A DNA stretch of 64,000 bases from Neolewinella agarilytica (GCF_900110645.1 NZ_FOFB01000004.1:62001-126000), one strand, 5' to 3'; positions 54,616-61,921 are shown, counted from the first letter of the stretch. Numbers and translations are program-made. Notes: generated by a model not told the origin, from the sequence alone.

Positions 54616-54973
54616 GATCCACCTCCCGGTAGCCTTCCTGCCTGAACCTCGGCGTACAAACACAAAGGAAAATCAGGTCCTCCGTTCCAGTATTTGCAAT
54701 GCGTTGCGGGACGCCCTCGGGGATGGACACCGCCTGGCCGGGACTTACGTCTATCACTTCACCGTCAACTTCCGCTCTTCCCTTACCCGAGAGTATATAG
54801 TAGATTTCCCGGGCCTCCACCGTATGCCAGCGGGTGGTTACACCGGGAGCCACCCGCGCGGTGGCGAGGGAGACGTCGGGATGATCCTCTTGGTTGATTA
54901 CCTCGGAGATATGGCATCCTTCGGTAGTGTAAAATTCTGGTTGAGGCTGAAAATGGACGGTAAGTTCTGGCAT
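54611..54973 (-). CDS. cupin domain-containing protein
   Basis: A 120-residue single-domain cupin from ATG 54973 (MPELTVHFQPQPEF); an in-frame ATG at 55009 would add 12 residues. Cupin motif 1 is TRWHTVEAREIYYILSGKGR, where the second His of the usual HxH is replaced (WHTVEAREIYY). Motif 2 is PGQAVSIPEGVPQRIANTG. A small metal-binding or sugar-binding role is likely but the substrate is unknown. It is divergent from the MDR reductase, 65 bp between starts. Confidence 0.85.
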   Translation of the reverse strand: MPELTVHFQPQPEFYTTEGCHISEVINQEDHPDVSLATARVAPGVTTRWHTVEAREIYYILSGKGRAEVDGEVIDVSPGQAVSIPEGVPQRIANTGTEDLIFLCVCTPRFRQEGYREVDR

Positions 54974-55038
54974 GGTATTCTGGTAATTTGTTTGGTCTGT
55001 AAGATACAATGTTCCGCCACGGTTGTACCTTTTGCCCC

Positions 55039-56055
55039 ATGACCTACGAACTCACCGCTGGCTCTCTTTCTAAGCTCAAAATTGTCGACAAACCGCTACC
55101 GCCGCCCGCTCCGGGCGAGGTGTCGGTTGCCGTACGGGCCATCGGCCTCAACTTTGCGGATGTATTTGCCATCTGGGGCTTGTACAGTGCTACCCCGAAA
55201 GGCGTTTTTACCCCGGGGCTGGAATACGCTGGCCACATTACGGCGGTAGGGGAGGGGGTTACGGGTGTTTCGGTCGGTGATGCCGTGATGGGCGTCACCC
55301 GCTTCGGTGCCTACACCAGCGCGTTGAACATTGATCAACGCTACGTCTTACCCTTGCCGAAGGATTGGACGATGGCCGAAGGAGCCGCCTATCTCGTGCA
55401 GGCCCTGACCGCTTACTACGGTTTGGTAAACTTGGGGCAACTACGGGCCGGGCAGACGGTCCTCATTCATTCTGCAGCCGGTGGCGTCGGGACTTTTGCC
55501 GGTCGCATCGCCCGGCAACTGGGCGCGTACACCATCGGTACCATTGGCCATGCGGACAAAATTCCCTACCTGGAACGAGAGGGATACGACGGCTGGATAG
55601 TGCGTAACAAACGCACCTTCCGCTCAGATTTACTTCGCGCCCTCGGAGAGCGGGAGCTCCACCTGATCATGGAATGTATCGGGGGGGAGATTTTCTCCGT
55701 CGGCTTCGAGACGCTGGCCCCAATGGGCCGAAGCATCGTTTACGGGGCGGCTCGTTACGGCTCCGTTGGCAACCGCCCAAACTATCCCCGGCTGCTGTGG
55801 CAATACCTTCGCCGACCGAAGATCGACCCGCAGAACCTGCCGGAAATTAATAAGTCGGTTATGGGTTTTAACCTGATCTGGCTCTATGAACGGGCGGAAT
55901 TGATGCACGAAATTCTTGGCGAGCTGGCCACTCTCGATGTCGGTAAACCCGTTGTCGGGCATCGCTTCGCTTTTGAGGATTTACCGGCGGCGGTTCGGAC
56001 TTTTCAGGGTGGACGTACGGTGGGGAAGGTGGTGGTGGAGGTTAAAGGCAGGTGA
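55039..56055 (+). CDS. MDR-family zinc-independent NADPH:quinone reductase-like protein
   Basis: A 338-residue medium-chain reductase from ATG 55039 (MTYELTAGSLSKLKIV). The GroES-like N-domain (about 1-125) lacks the zinc cysteines, as in quinone oxidoreductases (RAIGLNFADVFAIWGLY). The Rossmann domain has SAAGGVGTFAGRIARQLG (about 152-169). The C-terminus closes FQGGRTVGKVVVEV. It probably reduces quinones or enones with NADPH. TACCTTTTG ends 4 bp before the ATG, so the mRNA may be nearly leaderless; an in-frame ATG at 55009 lies upstream of that element. Confidence 0.9.
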   Translation: MTYELTAGSLSKLKIVDKPLPPPAPGEVSVAVRAIGLNFADVFAIWGLYSATPKGVFTPGLEYAGHITAVGEGVTGVSVGDAVMGVTRFGAYTSALNIDQRYVLPLPKDWTMAEGAAYLVQALTAYYGLVNLGQLRAGQTVLIHSAAGGVGTFAGRIARQLGAYTIGTIGHADKIPYLEREGYDGWIVRNKRTFRSDLLRALGERELHLIMECIGGEIFSVGFETLAPMGRSIVYGAARYGSVGNRPNYPRLLWQYLRRPKIDPQNLPEINKSVMGFNLIWLYERAELMHEILGELATLDVGKPVVGHRFAFEDLPAAVRTFQGGRTVGKVVVEVKGR

Positions 56056-56150
56056 TGCAATCGGAGTAAAAAGCATCAAAACTATTCCGCCAGCCGTAAC
56101 AAACAGGAGCCCGTTGCCATAAAGGAGCAATCATCAACTCCTTCTGCTCC

Positions 56151-56822
56151 ATGCGCCTGCTGATTCAACTCCTGCTATTTTTCGTCACCCTCAGCACCAT
56201 CAACGCTCAGATAACCTTCGGCGTAAAGGGTGGTGGTAGCATCGCTACGGTTAACGATACGCCCACGCTGGCCAACATTACGCAAACCGGTAACGTCAGT
56301 GCCCTGACGGGAGGCGTGTTCTTCGAGTTCGGAGAGGGCTTTGCTGCTTTACGCCCGGAAGTACTGCTCCAGCAGCGGGGTTATGATTACACCCTGGCGG
56401 ACATCGACTCCTCCTTCCTGGAACAATTCAACTACCTCGATATTCCGTTGACCCTCCGGCTCCGGCTTGGCAAGCCAAAGTTTCGGTTATACCTGGAAGG
56501 CGGGGCCAGCCTCGGCATCGTGCTCGAGGGCGTCCGGCGTGCCAGCGCCGACGGCAACACCGTAGAAACCGACCTGCTGTCCAGCGGACTCTCGGGCCAA
56601 ACGACAGGCGAAAGCCGTGGCTACGACCTGATGGGTGTCGTAGGTGGTGGCCTCGAACTCAAGCTCGGCCCCGGTCGCCTGAGCATCGGCGGTCGCTACA
56701 ACGTAGACCTCAATGATCTGTACGATTTTAAAGACCAAAGCGCTCCGCCCAACTGGCAAGAGGTCAAGTGGCGCAGCTTTGACTTTACGGTGGGGTATGG
56801 GATTACGTTGAATTTTTTATAA
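56151..56822 (+). CDS. outer-membrane beta-barrel protein (porin-family, PorT-like)
   Basis: A 223-residue barrel protein. The signal peptide (1-20) ends STINAQ. ITFGVKGGGSIATVNDTPT opens the first strand, and the chain alternates strands and short loops (LRPEVLLQQRGYDYTLAD, YLDIPLTLRLRLGKPKFRLY, VVGGGLELKLGPGRLSIGG), ending FTVGYGITLNFL. This is the OMP_b-brl_2 / PorT-like type common in Bacteroidota, about eight strands, function unknown. It starts 95 bp after the MDR gene. Confidence 0.88.
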   Translation: MRLLIQLLLFFVTLSTINAQITFGVKGGGSIATVNDTPTLANITQTGNVSALTGGVFFEFGEGFAALRPEVLLQQRGYDYTLADIDSSFLEQFNYLDIPLTLRLRLGKPKFRLYLEGGASLGIVLEGVRRASADGNTVETDLLSSGLSGQTTGESRGYDLMGVVGGGLELKLGPGRLSIGGRYNVDLNDLYDFKDQSAPPNWQEVKWRSFDFTVGYGITLNFL

Positions 56823-56935
56823 AACCAGGACGATTTCAGGTTTTTTCAGAACGCTAAGAGGTCCGATAGAGAGTTTTTTAACGGTACTGGAGTGGAAGTT
56901 CCCTGATACATGAATAAAGACTCGAGCCTTTGTGC

Positions 56936-56963
56936 TGTAGCGCCGACTGAAGTCGGCGCTACA
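56936..56963. repeat. 28-bp perfect palindrome TGTAGCGCCGACT-GA-...
   Basis: TGTAGCGCCGACT and AGTCGGCGCTACA surround GA. Same family as 26653-26670 and 60849-60899. It lies between the barrel gene and the tRNA-Asp remnant. Confidence 0.8.
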
Positions 56964-56972
56964 ACTTCCCCC

Positions 56973-57008
56973 AACGCAAAAAGCCACCCCCGAAGGAGTG
57001 GCTCTAAG
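56973..57008 (-). terminator. second copy of the tRNA-Asp terminator
   Basis: A 36-bp perfect copy of 57347-57382. On the minus strand GAGCCACTCC-TTCG-GGGGTGGC is followed by TTTTTG. Confidence 0.85.
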
Positions 57009-57077
57009 TCCCGCTATGCAGCGGGAGGACTCGAACCCGTCCCGCAGTATTGCGGGATGACAGGGCGGCATTCTAAC
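57009..57077 (-). pseudogene. tRNA-Asp remnant with two inserted palindromes
   Basis: Two tRNA-Asp segments survive: the anticodon-arm part (57077-57058, minus strand GTTAGAATGCCGCCCTGTCA, anticodon GTC) and the T-loop CGGGTTCGAGTCC (57039-57027). Between them stands TCCCGCAATACTGCGGGA (57057-57040). After the T-loop stands TCCCGCTGCATAGCGGGA (57026-57009) in place of the acceptor 3' strand. Then follows a copy of the native terminator. The 5' half is missing. Confidence 0.8.
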
Positions 57078-57345
57078 TGACTTTGGTGCCGGTGCCGTTT
57101 TCTATTAGCCATTCAAGGTATGACCTCCGTTTTTTCTTTTTGATCTCTATTTCTCGTTTCCGCGCGTCCCTTTCATTTTTGAAAGTTTCGAAATAGGATA
57201 GCTGCCATGGCCCTTTTCCTCGAGTCCATCTTGCACCGGTAGGCGAGTTGTGCTCTTGAACTCGTTGCTCAAGATCAGAGGTGTAGCCAACATAATAGCG
57301 ATCTGCTACCGAACTGTAAAGTAGATAAATGTAATACATAAGCAT
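57073..57345 (-). CDS. GIY-YIG nuclease family protein
   Basis: A 90-residue protein from ATG 57345 (MLMYYIYLLYSSVADRYYVG); the frame stays open upstream to 57441 but that part is antisense-free tRNA-Asp and terminator sequence and is rejected. The GIY-YIG motif appears as YIYLLYS..YYVGYTSDLEQRV. HN follows (QEHNSPTGARWTRGKGPWQL), then ARKREIEIKKKKRRSYLEWL. This UPF0213-like group is frequent in Bacteroidota, often near tRNA genes; its role (repair, mobile DNA, or RNA) is unproven. Its TAG stop is inside the tRNA-Asp remnant. It is flanked by two copies of the tRNA terminator. Confidence 0.88.
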   Translation of the reverse strand: MLMYYIYLLYSSVADRYYVGYTSDLEQRVQEHNSPTGARWTRGKGPWQLSYFETFKNERDARKREIEIKKKKRRSYLEWLIENGTGTKVS

Positions 57346-57346
57346 A

Positions 57347-57382
57347 AACGCAAAAAGCCACCCCCGAAGGAGTGGCTCTAAG
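57347..57382 (-). terminator. Rho-independent terminator of tRNA-Asp
   Basis: Immediately after the tRNA 3' end on the minus strand: GAGCCACTCC, TTCG, GGGGTGGC, then TTTTTGCG. An identical 36-bp copy lies at 56973-57008. Confidence 0.9.
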
Positions 57383-57456
57383 CGGTCTGGACGGGACTCG
57401 AACCCGCGACCTCCGCCGTGACAGGGCGGCATTCTAACCAACTGAACTACCAGACC
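57383..57456 (-). tRNA. tRNA-Asp (anticodon GTC)
   Basis: 74 nt. Acceptor GGTCTGG pairs with CCAGACC, discriminator G. The anticodon arm is CCGCC-CTGTCAC-GGCGG with anticodon GTC. The T-arm is GCGGG-TTCGAGT-CCCGT. CCA is not encoded, as is usual in this phylum. Confidence 0.97.
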
Positions 57457-57516
57457 AGTAGTCTTAAACCTTTGAAAAGTCGCTGCATTTCAGTGACCGT
57501 GTTTCCAAATGCTGTG

Positions 57517-57548
57517 CAAATATAGAGGGTTCTGTAGCACCCTTGCAA
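57517..57548 (-). promoter_or_regulatory. promoter of tRNA-Asp
   Basis: Minus strand TTG (57548-57546), 21 bp, TATATTTG (57524-57517); about 55 nt from start site to the mature 5' end. The rest of the gap to 57921 has no gene; a hairpin GTTGCACAT-GGA-ATGTGCAAC lies at 57835-57855. Confidence 0.8.
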
Positions 57549-57921
57549 GCCTTTGGGCTAAGAAAGAGTTTCTTTTTTTTGCTCGCCTGGCTTACTGTGC
57601 TGAAAATCAGTAAAAAAGGACGAGGAGAAATTTTTAAAAAAAATGGAGAGAAGAGTAGAAAGTATCCTTTCTAAGAGCCAATTGGCAGTAGAGACTTAAG
57701 CAAAATATTCTCTGGCTTTTCCCGGTCAGGGAATAGCTTGCTGGCGGTCTGATATTGTGCCAATCTCGAATTCATTAGTGGAAGGTCATACTTTTCGGTG
57801 TCGGGGTACTTGTACGCTCCGCGTGCAAGCGTTCGTTGCACATGGAATGTGCAACTACCCCTGCGATTCCTCCTTTTGTCCCGGACCTTTCTCCTCAATC
57901 GGGAACTACCAGAGTGGGCTA

Positions 57922-59346
57922 CTAATTCCGGTAATCCAGCGGCGGCTTCCGATTTCCGAGCAGAGCCTCGTATTTAAAGCCGGGTCCGCGCCGGCGCTCC
58001 AGTTCTGCTTTTGCTTTAGCGAGCAATTCCGGGTTTTGGAAAAACTCTATACCGGAGAGCGTCATCGTCTTCGCGGCGACCATCATGCCCTTGACGCCGA
58101 TGCTCATGCCGCCGGCCGCCACGGCCTGCCAGGAGTGGGGGGAAGTACCCGGCACCCAGGTTGCGGTACGCAGGGCGGTGGTGGGCACGGCCCAGCTTAC
58201 GTCGCCGACATCGGTAGAGGCGGAATAGGGTTTCTCCGGCGCACGGAAGGGTTGAATCTCGTTCGCAGAGGCCAGTTTTTTCTGCCGGGCTTCCGGCAGG
58301 GTAGAGGAGACCTTCTCGGCGAAGGCCAGCTCTTCGGCATTGTAGGTGACGCCGCCGACCTGCTCCAGTTTGTCGTGGACGACCCGGGTGAGCGTCTCGT
58401 TCGGCAAGAGGTTAAAAGAACCGTGGATGACTTCGAAATCCATCGTCGTACCCGTGCCCAGTGCTGCTCCTTCTGCCGCCTGCACTACCCGGTTAAAGAT
58501 GCTCTTGACTTCCTTCATTTCCGGATGACGGACGTAATAAAACACCTCCGCAAAGGCGGGCACGACGTTTGGCGCTTCGCCGCCGCTGGTGATGACGTAG
58601 TGAATCCGGGTGGTCTCCGGTACATGCTCGCGCATCAGGTTGACCATATGGTTCATCGCCTCCACGCCGTCGAGGGCGGAGCGGCCAAACTGCGGCGCAG
58701 CCGCAGCGTGGGAGGACACTCCGTGAAAGCGAAACTTTGCTGACTTATTGGATAGGGTAGAGCCGGCGTCGGCGGAGTTGCCATCACTCGGGTGCCAGTT
58801 CAATACCGCGTCTACGTCGTCAAACAAGCCTGCGCGGACCATGTAGACTTTCCCGGCACCACCTTCCTCTGCCGGCGTGCCGTAAACCCGAACGGTGCCG
58901 GAATTGCCCGTGGAGATCAACCACTCCTTCAGTGCAATCGCCGCCGCCGTGGAGGCCGTGCCGAAGAGGTGGTGACCGCAGGCGTGACCGGCTATCTGGC
59001 CATCGATTTCTTTCTTCTCCGGTACGGCCTCCTGAGCAACTCCGGGCAAGGCATCAAACTCAGCCAACAAACCGATAACGGGCTTCCCGCTTCCGAAGCT
59101 GGCTACAAATGCGGTAGGGATGTCGGCTACGCCTGCTTCTATGGTGAAGCCTGCTTGCTTCAGCTCCTGCTGCAACAGCATCGAGGATTTTTCTTCCTGA
59201 TAGCCTACTTCGGCCAGGTCCCAGATCTGTTTAGCAAGGTCGCCGTAGTGGGCAGTTTTGGCGTCAAGGCTTTTCAGGGCGGTGGGGGACTGAGCGGAAA
59301 CGGTAGCGAAGGCTAGCAGACAAATGAAGGTGGTGAGTAGTCTCAT
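57922..59346 (-). CDS. secreted M20-family amidohydrolase (AbgB-like)
   Basis: A 474-residue exported enzyme from ATG 59346, where a signal peptide begins (MRLLTTFICLLAFATVSAQS). The longer open frame to 59526 reads through a tandem repeat and is rejected. Metal-site motifs are GHACGHHLFG, GTPAEEGGAGK and HGVSSHAAAAPQFGRSALDG, the latter also the dimerisation-domain start. This matches M20D amidohydrolases of the AbgB / aminobenzoyl-glutamate or N-acyl-amino-acid type. The cargo is probably an amide in the periplasm; exact substrate unknown. It is divergent from the SDF symporter, a plausible functional neighbour for uptake of amino acids it releases. Confidence 0.92.
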   Translation of the reverse strand: MRLLTTFICLLAFATVSAQSPTALKSLDAKTAHYGDLAKQIWDLAEVGYQEEKSSMLLQQELKQAGFTIEAGVADIPTAFVASFGSGKPVIGLLAEFDALPGVAQEAVPEKKEIDGQIAGHACGHHLFGTASTAAAIALKEWLISTGNSGTVRVYGTPAEEGGAGKVYMVRAGLFDDVDAVLNWHPSDGNSADAGSTLSNKSAKFRFHGVSSHAAAAPQFGRSALDGVEAMNHMVNLMREHVPETTRIHYVITSGGEAPNVVPAFAEVFYYVRHPEMKEVKSIFNRVVQAAEGAALGTGTTMDFEVIHGSFNLLPNETLTRVVHDKLEQVGGVTYNAEELAFAEKVSSTLPEARQKKLASANEIQPFRAPEKPYSASTDVGDVSWAVPTTALRTATWVPGTSPHSWQAVAAGGMSIGVKGMMVAAKTMTLSGIEFFQNPELLAKAKAELERRRGPGFKYEALLGNRKPPLDYRN

Positions 59347-59381
59347 GGATTGATAATTAATCTGGGGACTAAGGTAGTAAG

Positions 59382-59541
59382 CGGACCTCGAAGCGTCGCG
59401 GTAGCGACCTTCGAGCGTCCGCTGGTTGCCCCCCCCGGACGCTCGAAGGTCCTTGCAGGACGCTTCGAGGTCTGGTCCTTGCAGGACGCTTCGAGGTCCG
59501 GTCCTTGCAGGACGCTTCGAGACCAAGTCCTTTCTGGACGC
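59382..59541. repeat. 26-bp tandem repeat, three units plus a degenerate fourth
   Basis: Units start at 59451, 59477 and 59503, each CCTTGCAGGACGCTTCGAG plus a variable end; a fourth (59529-) is degenerate. An inverted half (GACCTCGAAGCG, and GGACGCTCGAAGGT around a run of eight Cs) lies just before, at 59385-59450. The array occupies the divergent gap between the M20 and symporter genes. Confidence 0.85.
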
Positions 59542-59582
59542 TTCAGCTGGTAAAAGGCTCCCAAACGTTTACCTTAGCCTCT

Positions 59583-60854
59583 ATGCCTGCCAAAAAATCC
59601 ATTCCTCTACACTACCAAATCGTCCTCGGCATTATCCTCGGTGCTGCCCTCGGCTTAGTCGCCGGAAAAATTGACGGTGGACCGGCCTTTATTGTCGACT
59701 GGGTGAAACCCATCGGGACGATCTTCATCCGGCTGCTGAAGCTGCTGGCCGTACCGCTCGTATTTGTCTCTCTGACCAAAGGCATCAGTGACCTGAAAGA
59801 CTTTTCGACGCTCTCCCGCATGAGCTTCCGGACGATCGGTTTGTATATGCTCACGACTGTCTTTGCCGTTTTACTGGGCTTGTTTCTGGTCAATTTCTTT
59901 CAACCAGGGTCTTTTGTAAGCGAGGAAACGGTAACGGCATTGGGGGCATCAATCACGGAAACCACCAACGCAAAGGTGGGCGCTGGCGCGGCGGGAGCCG
60001 CGGCCGGGCCGTTGGATTTCTTTGTCAACATGGTCCCAGATAACCTCTTCGCCGCGCTCAGCGCCAACGGGCGGATGCTGCAGGTCATCTTTTTTACCAT
60101 TCTTTTCAGCGTCTGTGTGTTGCTCGTTCCGGAGAAAAGCCGGACGCCGATTAAGGAATTGGTGGACGCCCTCAACGTCGTGATGCTCAAGATGGTGGAC
60201 CTCATCATCCTGCTGTCACCCTACGCCGTGGTCGCCCTGATGGCCGCCTTATTTGCGGAAACCACCGACGTTGGCATCATCAAAGCACTATTGAGTTACG
60301 CTCTGGTAATGCTCTTCGGAATGGCGATCATGCTGACGATTTATCCCTCGCTGGCACGCGTATTTGGTGGTGTTCCGTTGATGACATTCGTACGGGGCAT
60401 CCTACCCGCCCAGCTGGTGGCATTTTCCACCAGTTCGAGCATGGCTACCCTGCCCGTGACGATGGATTGCCTGGAAGAAAACCTTGGGGTAAAAAATGAG
60501 GTCGTCAGCTTCGTTTGCCCGGTTGGGGCTACGATCAATATGGATGCGACGAGCCTGATGCAGGCCATCGCGACAGTATTCGTATGCCAGGTGCTGGGCC
60601 ATGATCTGGCGTGGAACGACCAGCTGGTTATCGTGCTTACGGCAACGCTGGCGAGCATTGGTGCGGCGGGTACGCCGAGTGCGGGCATTGTGATGTTGGT
60701 GATCGTGTTGGAGTCGGTTGGCTTTCCTTCGGAGAAACTGCCGCTGGCGCTAACGATGATATTGGCGGTGGACCGGCCGCTGGATATGGTCCGGACGGTG
60801 GTCAACATCACCGGAGACTGCTGTGTGGCGGTGTTGGTGGGGCGGAGATTGTAG
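59583..60854 (+). CDS. dicarboxylate/amino acid:cation symporter (SDF/DAACS family)
   Basis: A 423-residue carrier from ATG 59583 (MPAKKSIPLHYQIVLGIILG); a longer open frame to 59505 reads tandem-repeat DNA and is rejected. Eight helices and two re-entrant loops are expected. The family signature is visible: the serine-rich loop AFSTSSSMATLPVTM and the cation/substrate site GATINMDATSLMQ, followed by SIGAAGTPSAGIVML. It takes up glutamate, aspartate or C4-dicarboxylates with Na+ or H+. TACCTTAG ends 5 bp before the ATG. The stop codon is inside a palindromic repeat. Confidence 0.93.
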   Translation: MPAKKSIPLHYQIVLGIILGAALGLVAGKIDGGPAFIVDWVKPIGTIFIRLLKLLAVPLVFVSLTKGISDLKDFSTLSRMSFRTIGLYMLTTVFAVLLGLFLVNFFQPGSFVSEETVTALGASITETTNAKVGAGAAGAAAGPLDFFVNMVPDNLFAALSANGRMLQVIFFTILFSVCVLLVPEKSRTPIKELVDALNVVMLKMVDLIILLSPYAVVALMAALFAETTDVGIIKALLSYALVMLFGMAIMLTIYPSLARVFGGVPLMTFVRGILPAQLVAFSTSSSMATLPVTMDCLEENLGVKNEVVSFVCPVGATINMDATSLMQAIATVFVCQVLGHDLAWNDQLVIVLTATLASIGAAGTPSAGIVMLVIVLESVGFPSEKLPLALTMILAVDRPLDMVRTVVNITGDCCVAVLVGRRL

Positions 60855-60899
60855 CGTCGGCTTCCAGCCGACGGTCGCCGACTGAAGTCGGCGGTACAA
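60849..60899. repeat. two adjacent palindromes of the CGCCGACTTCAGTCGGCG family
   Basis: GCGTCGGCT-TCC-AGCCGACG (60854-60873) and CGCCGACT-GA-AGTCGGCG (about 60877-60894), framed by TGTA and TACA. The first includes the stop codon of the symporter gene. Confidence 0.8.
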
Positions 60900-60905
60900 G
60901 CCAAG

Positions 60906-60960
60906 CCTGCACCTGCGTCCGCGCCCAAAAACCAAACTGTCACCTGCGGACAATTATCCC
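60906..60960 (-). repeat. GCAGGTGCA repeat copy 21 plus a partial copy
   Basis: Plus strand CTGCACCTGCGTCCGCGCCC (60907-60926), an exact match to the core. A second piece, CACCTGCGGACAATTATCCCC-like (60940-60960), shares its ends with copy 10 at 29.05 kb. Confidence 0.85.
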
Positions 60961-61003
60961 CGGTAGTCTCAACTCCGCTGCCCCGCTGCTGGTTACGCTT
61001 ATT

Positions 61004-61780
61004 ATGAACCGCCCGTTTTTCACCGTCCTAATTCTATTCTTCATGACACCCCTCTCTGCCCAAAACCTCACCGCCCCCGAAGGCGCTTTCTGCGACCCCG
61101 AAACCGGTCTCTGTACTCCCGCGCCGCTGGCGCAGTCTGACGAGAAAGTCCCTTTCCGCGATGACGTTGAGATCATCTACATCGGTGATCCCATGTGCTC
61201 CTGGTGCTGGGGTATCTCTCCGGCGCTGAACCGCCTGGAACGTGCGGCGACCACCAACGGTATTCCATACCGGACGGTGCTCGGCGGCCTGCGCCCGGAT
61301 AATTCTCAGGTGTGGGATGAGGCATTCCGGAATTTTCTTCGCCACCACTGGAAGGAGGTCAACGAACGGAGCGGTCAGCCCTTCGGCTATGATCTGTTCG
61401 ATCAGGAAGCTTTTAGCTACAATACGGAGCCCAGCAGCCGCGCCGTTGTCACCGCCCGAACCATGAACCCGGAAGTAGAAAGCCGCTTTTTCGAGCTCAC
61501 CCAGTACCACTTCTACGTGCTCAATAAGGATCCTAAACTGGCTACTTTCTACGAGCCGATTTGTAAAGAACTGGGTCTTGATTTTGTCCGTTTCAGCGAA
61601 CTGTTCGCCAGCGAAGAAATGGTTACTGCGACCATGAAAGACTTCCAGCTTAACCGGCAATGGGGCGTGCGTGGCTACCCGACGGTTATCTTCCGCAAGG
61701 GCGATCAACTCTACGCCATTGCGCGGGGATTCTCGGAATTTGAACGGATGTGGGGCGCAGTGGAGGAATTGGTCAAATAG
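61004..61780 (+). CDS. DsbA-family thiol oxidoreductase (exported)
   Basis: A 258-residue protein from ATG 61004, which begins a signal peptide (MNRPFFTVLILFFMTPLSAQ). A much longer open frame upstream overlaps the symporter gene in another frame and is rejected. The thioredoxin-fold site is GDPMCSWCWG (about 62-71) with CSWC. An inserted helical domain follows, then the cis-Pro loop GVRGYPTVIFRKG (about 225). The CSWC site and order are those of the DSBA/FrnE group. It also has a Cys pair in the N-terminal extension (FCDPETGLCTP). Periplasmic thiol chemistry is likely. The TAG stop begins an octamer array. Confidence 0.92.
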   Translation: MNRPFFTVLILFFMTPLSAQNLTAPEGAFCDPETGLCTPAPLAQSDEKVPFRDDVEIIYIGDPMCSWCWGISPALNRLERAATTNGIPYRTVLGGLRPDNSQVWDEAFRNFLRHHWKEVNERSGQPFGYDLFDQEAFSYNTEPSSRAVVTARTMNPEVESRFFELTQYHFYVLNKDPKLATFYEPICKELGLDFVRFSELFASEEMVTATMKDFQLNRQWGVRGYPTVIFRKGDQLYAIARGFSEFERMWGAVEELVK

Positions 61781-61921
61781 TCAGGGAGCCAAGTAGTCAA
61801 ATAGTCAAGCAGTCAAATAGTCAAGCAGTGCTTAGTCAAGTTTTTTATTAACACTAAAGAGGCCTCTTTCCCTCGCGGCAGCTACTATTTGACTCCCTGA
61901 CTGCTTGACTCCCTGACTAAA
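61778..61921. repeat. inverted octamer arrays after the DsbA-like gene
   Basis: From the TAG stop (61778-61780) units TCAGGGAG, CCAAGTAG, TCAAATAG, TCAAGCAG, TCAAATAG, TCAAGCAG follow at exactly 8 bp (to about 61829). The opposite arm (about 61885-61918) reads TATTTGAC, TCCCTGAC, TGCTTGAC, TCCCTGAC. Between them are a T-run (about 61841-61846) and the palindrome AAAGAGGCCTCTTT (61856-61869). Confidence 0.85.

Noticed and set aside
57346-57441. Longer GIY-YIG protein starting MVRMPPCHGG
   Set aside because: These codons are tRNA-Asp and its terminator read as protein.
57549-57921. Possible small gene between tRNA-Asp and the M20 gene
   Set aside because: The open frames are short, without plausible starts or family resemblance; only a hairpin at 57835-57855 is supported.
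59347-59526. 60-residue N-terminal extension of the M20 amidohydrolase
   Set aside because: It reads through the tandem repeat; the signal peptide begins at ATG 59346.
59382-59541. CRISPR array
   Set aside because: The 26-bp units are directly adjacent with no unique spacers, and no cas genes are present in the window.
60341-60943. 200-codon minus-strand frame starting MTVWFLGADAGAG
   Set aside because: It is antisense to the symporter gene, and its N-terminus is only the GADAGA reading of repeat copy 21.
60611-61003. N-terminal extension of the DsbA-like protein
   Set aside because: It overlaps the symporter gene in another frame and includes palindromes and repeat copy 21; a good signal peptide begins at ATG 61004.
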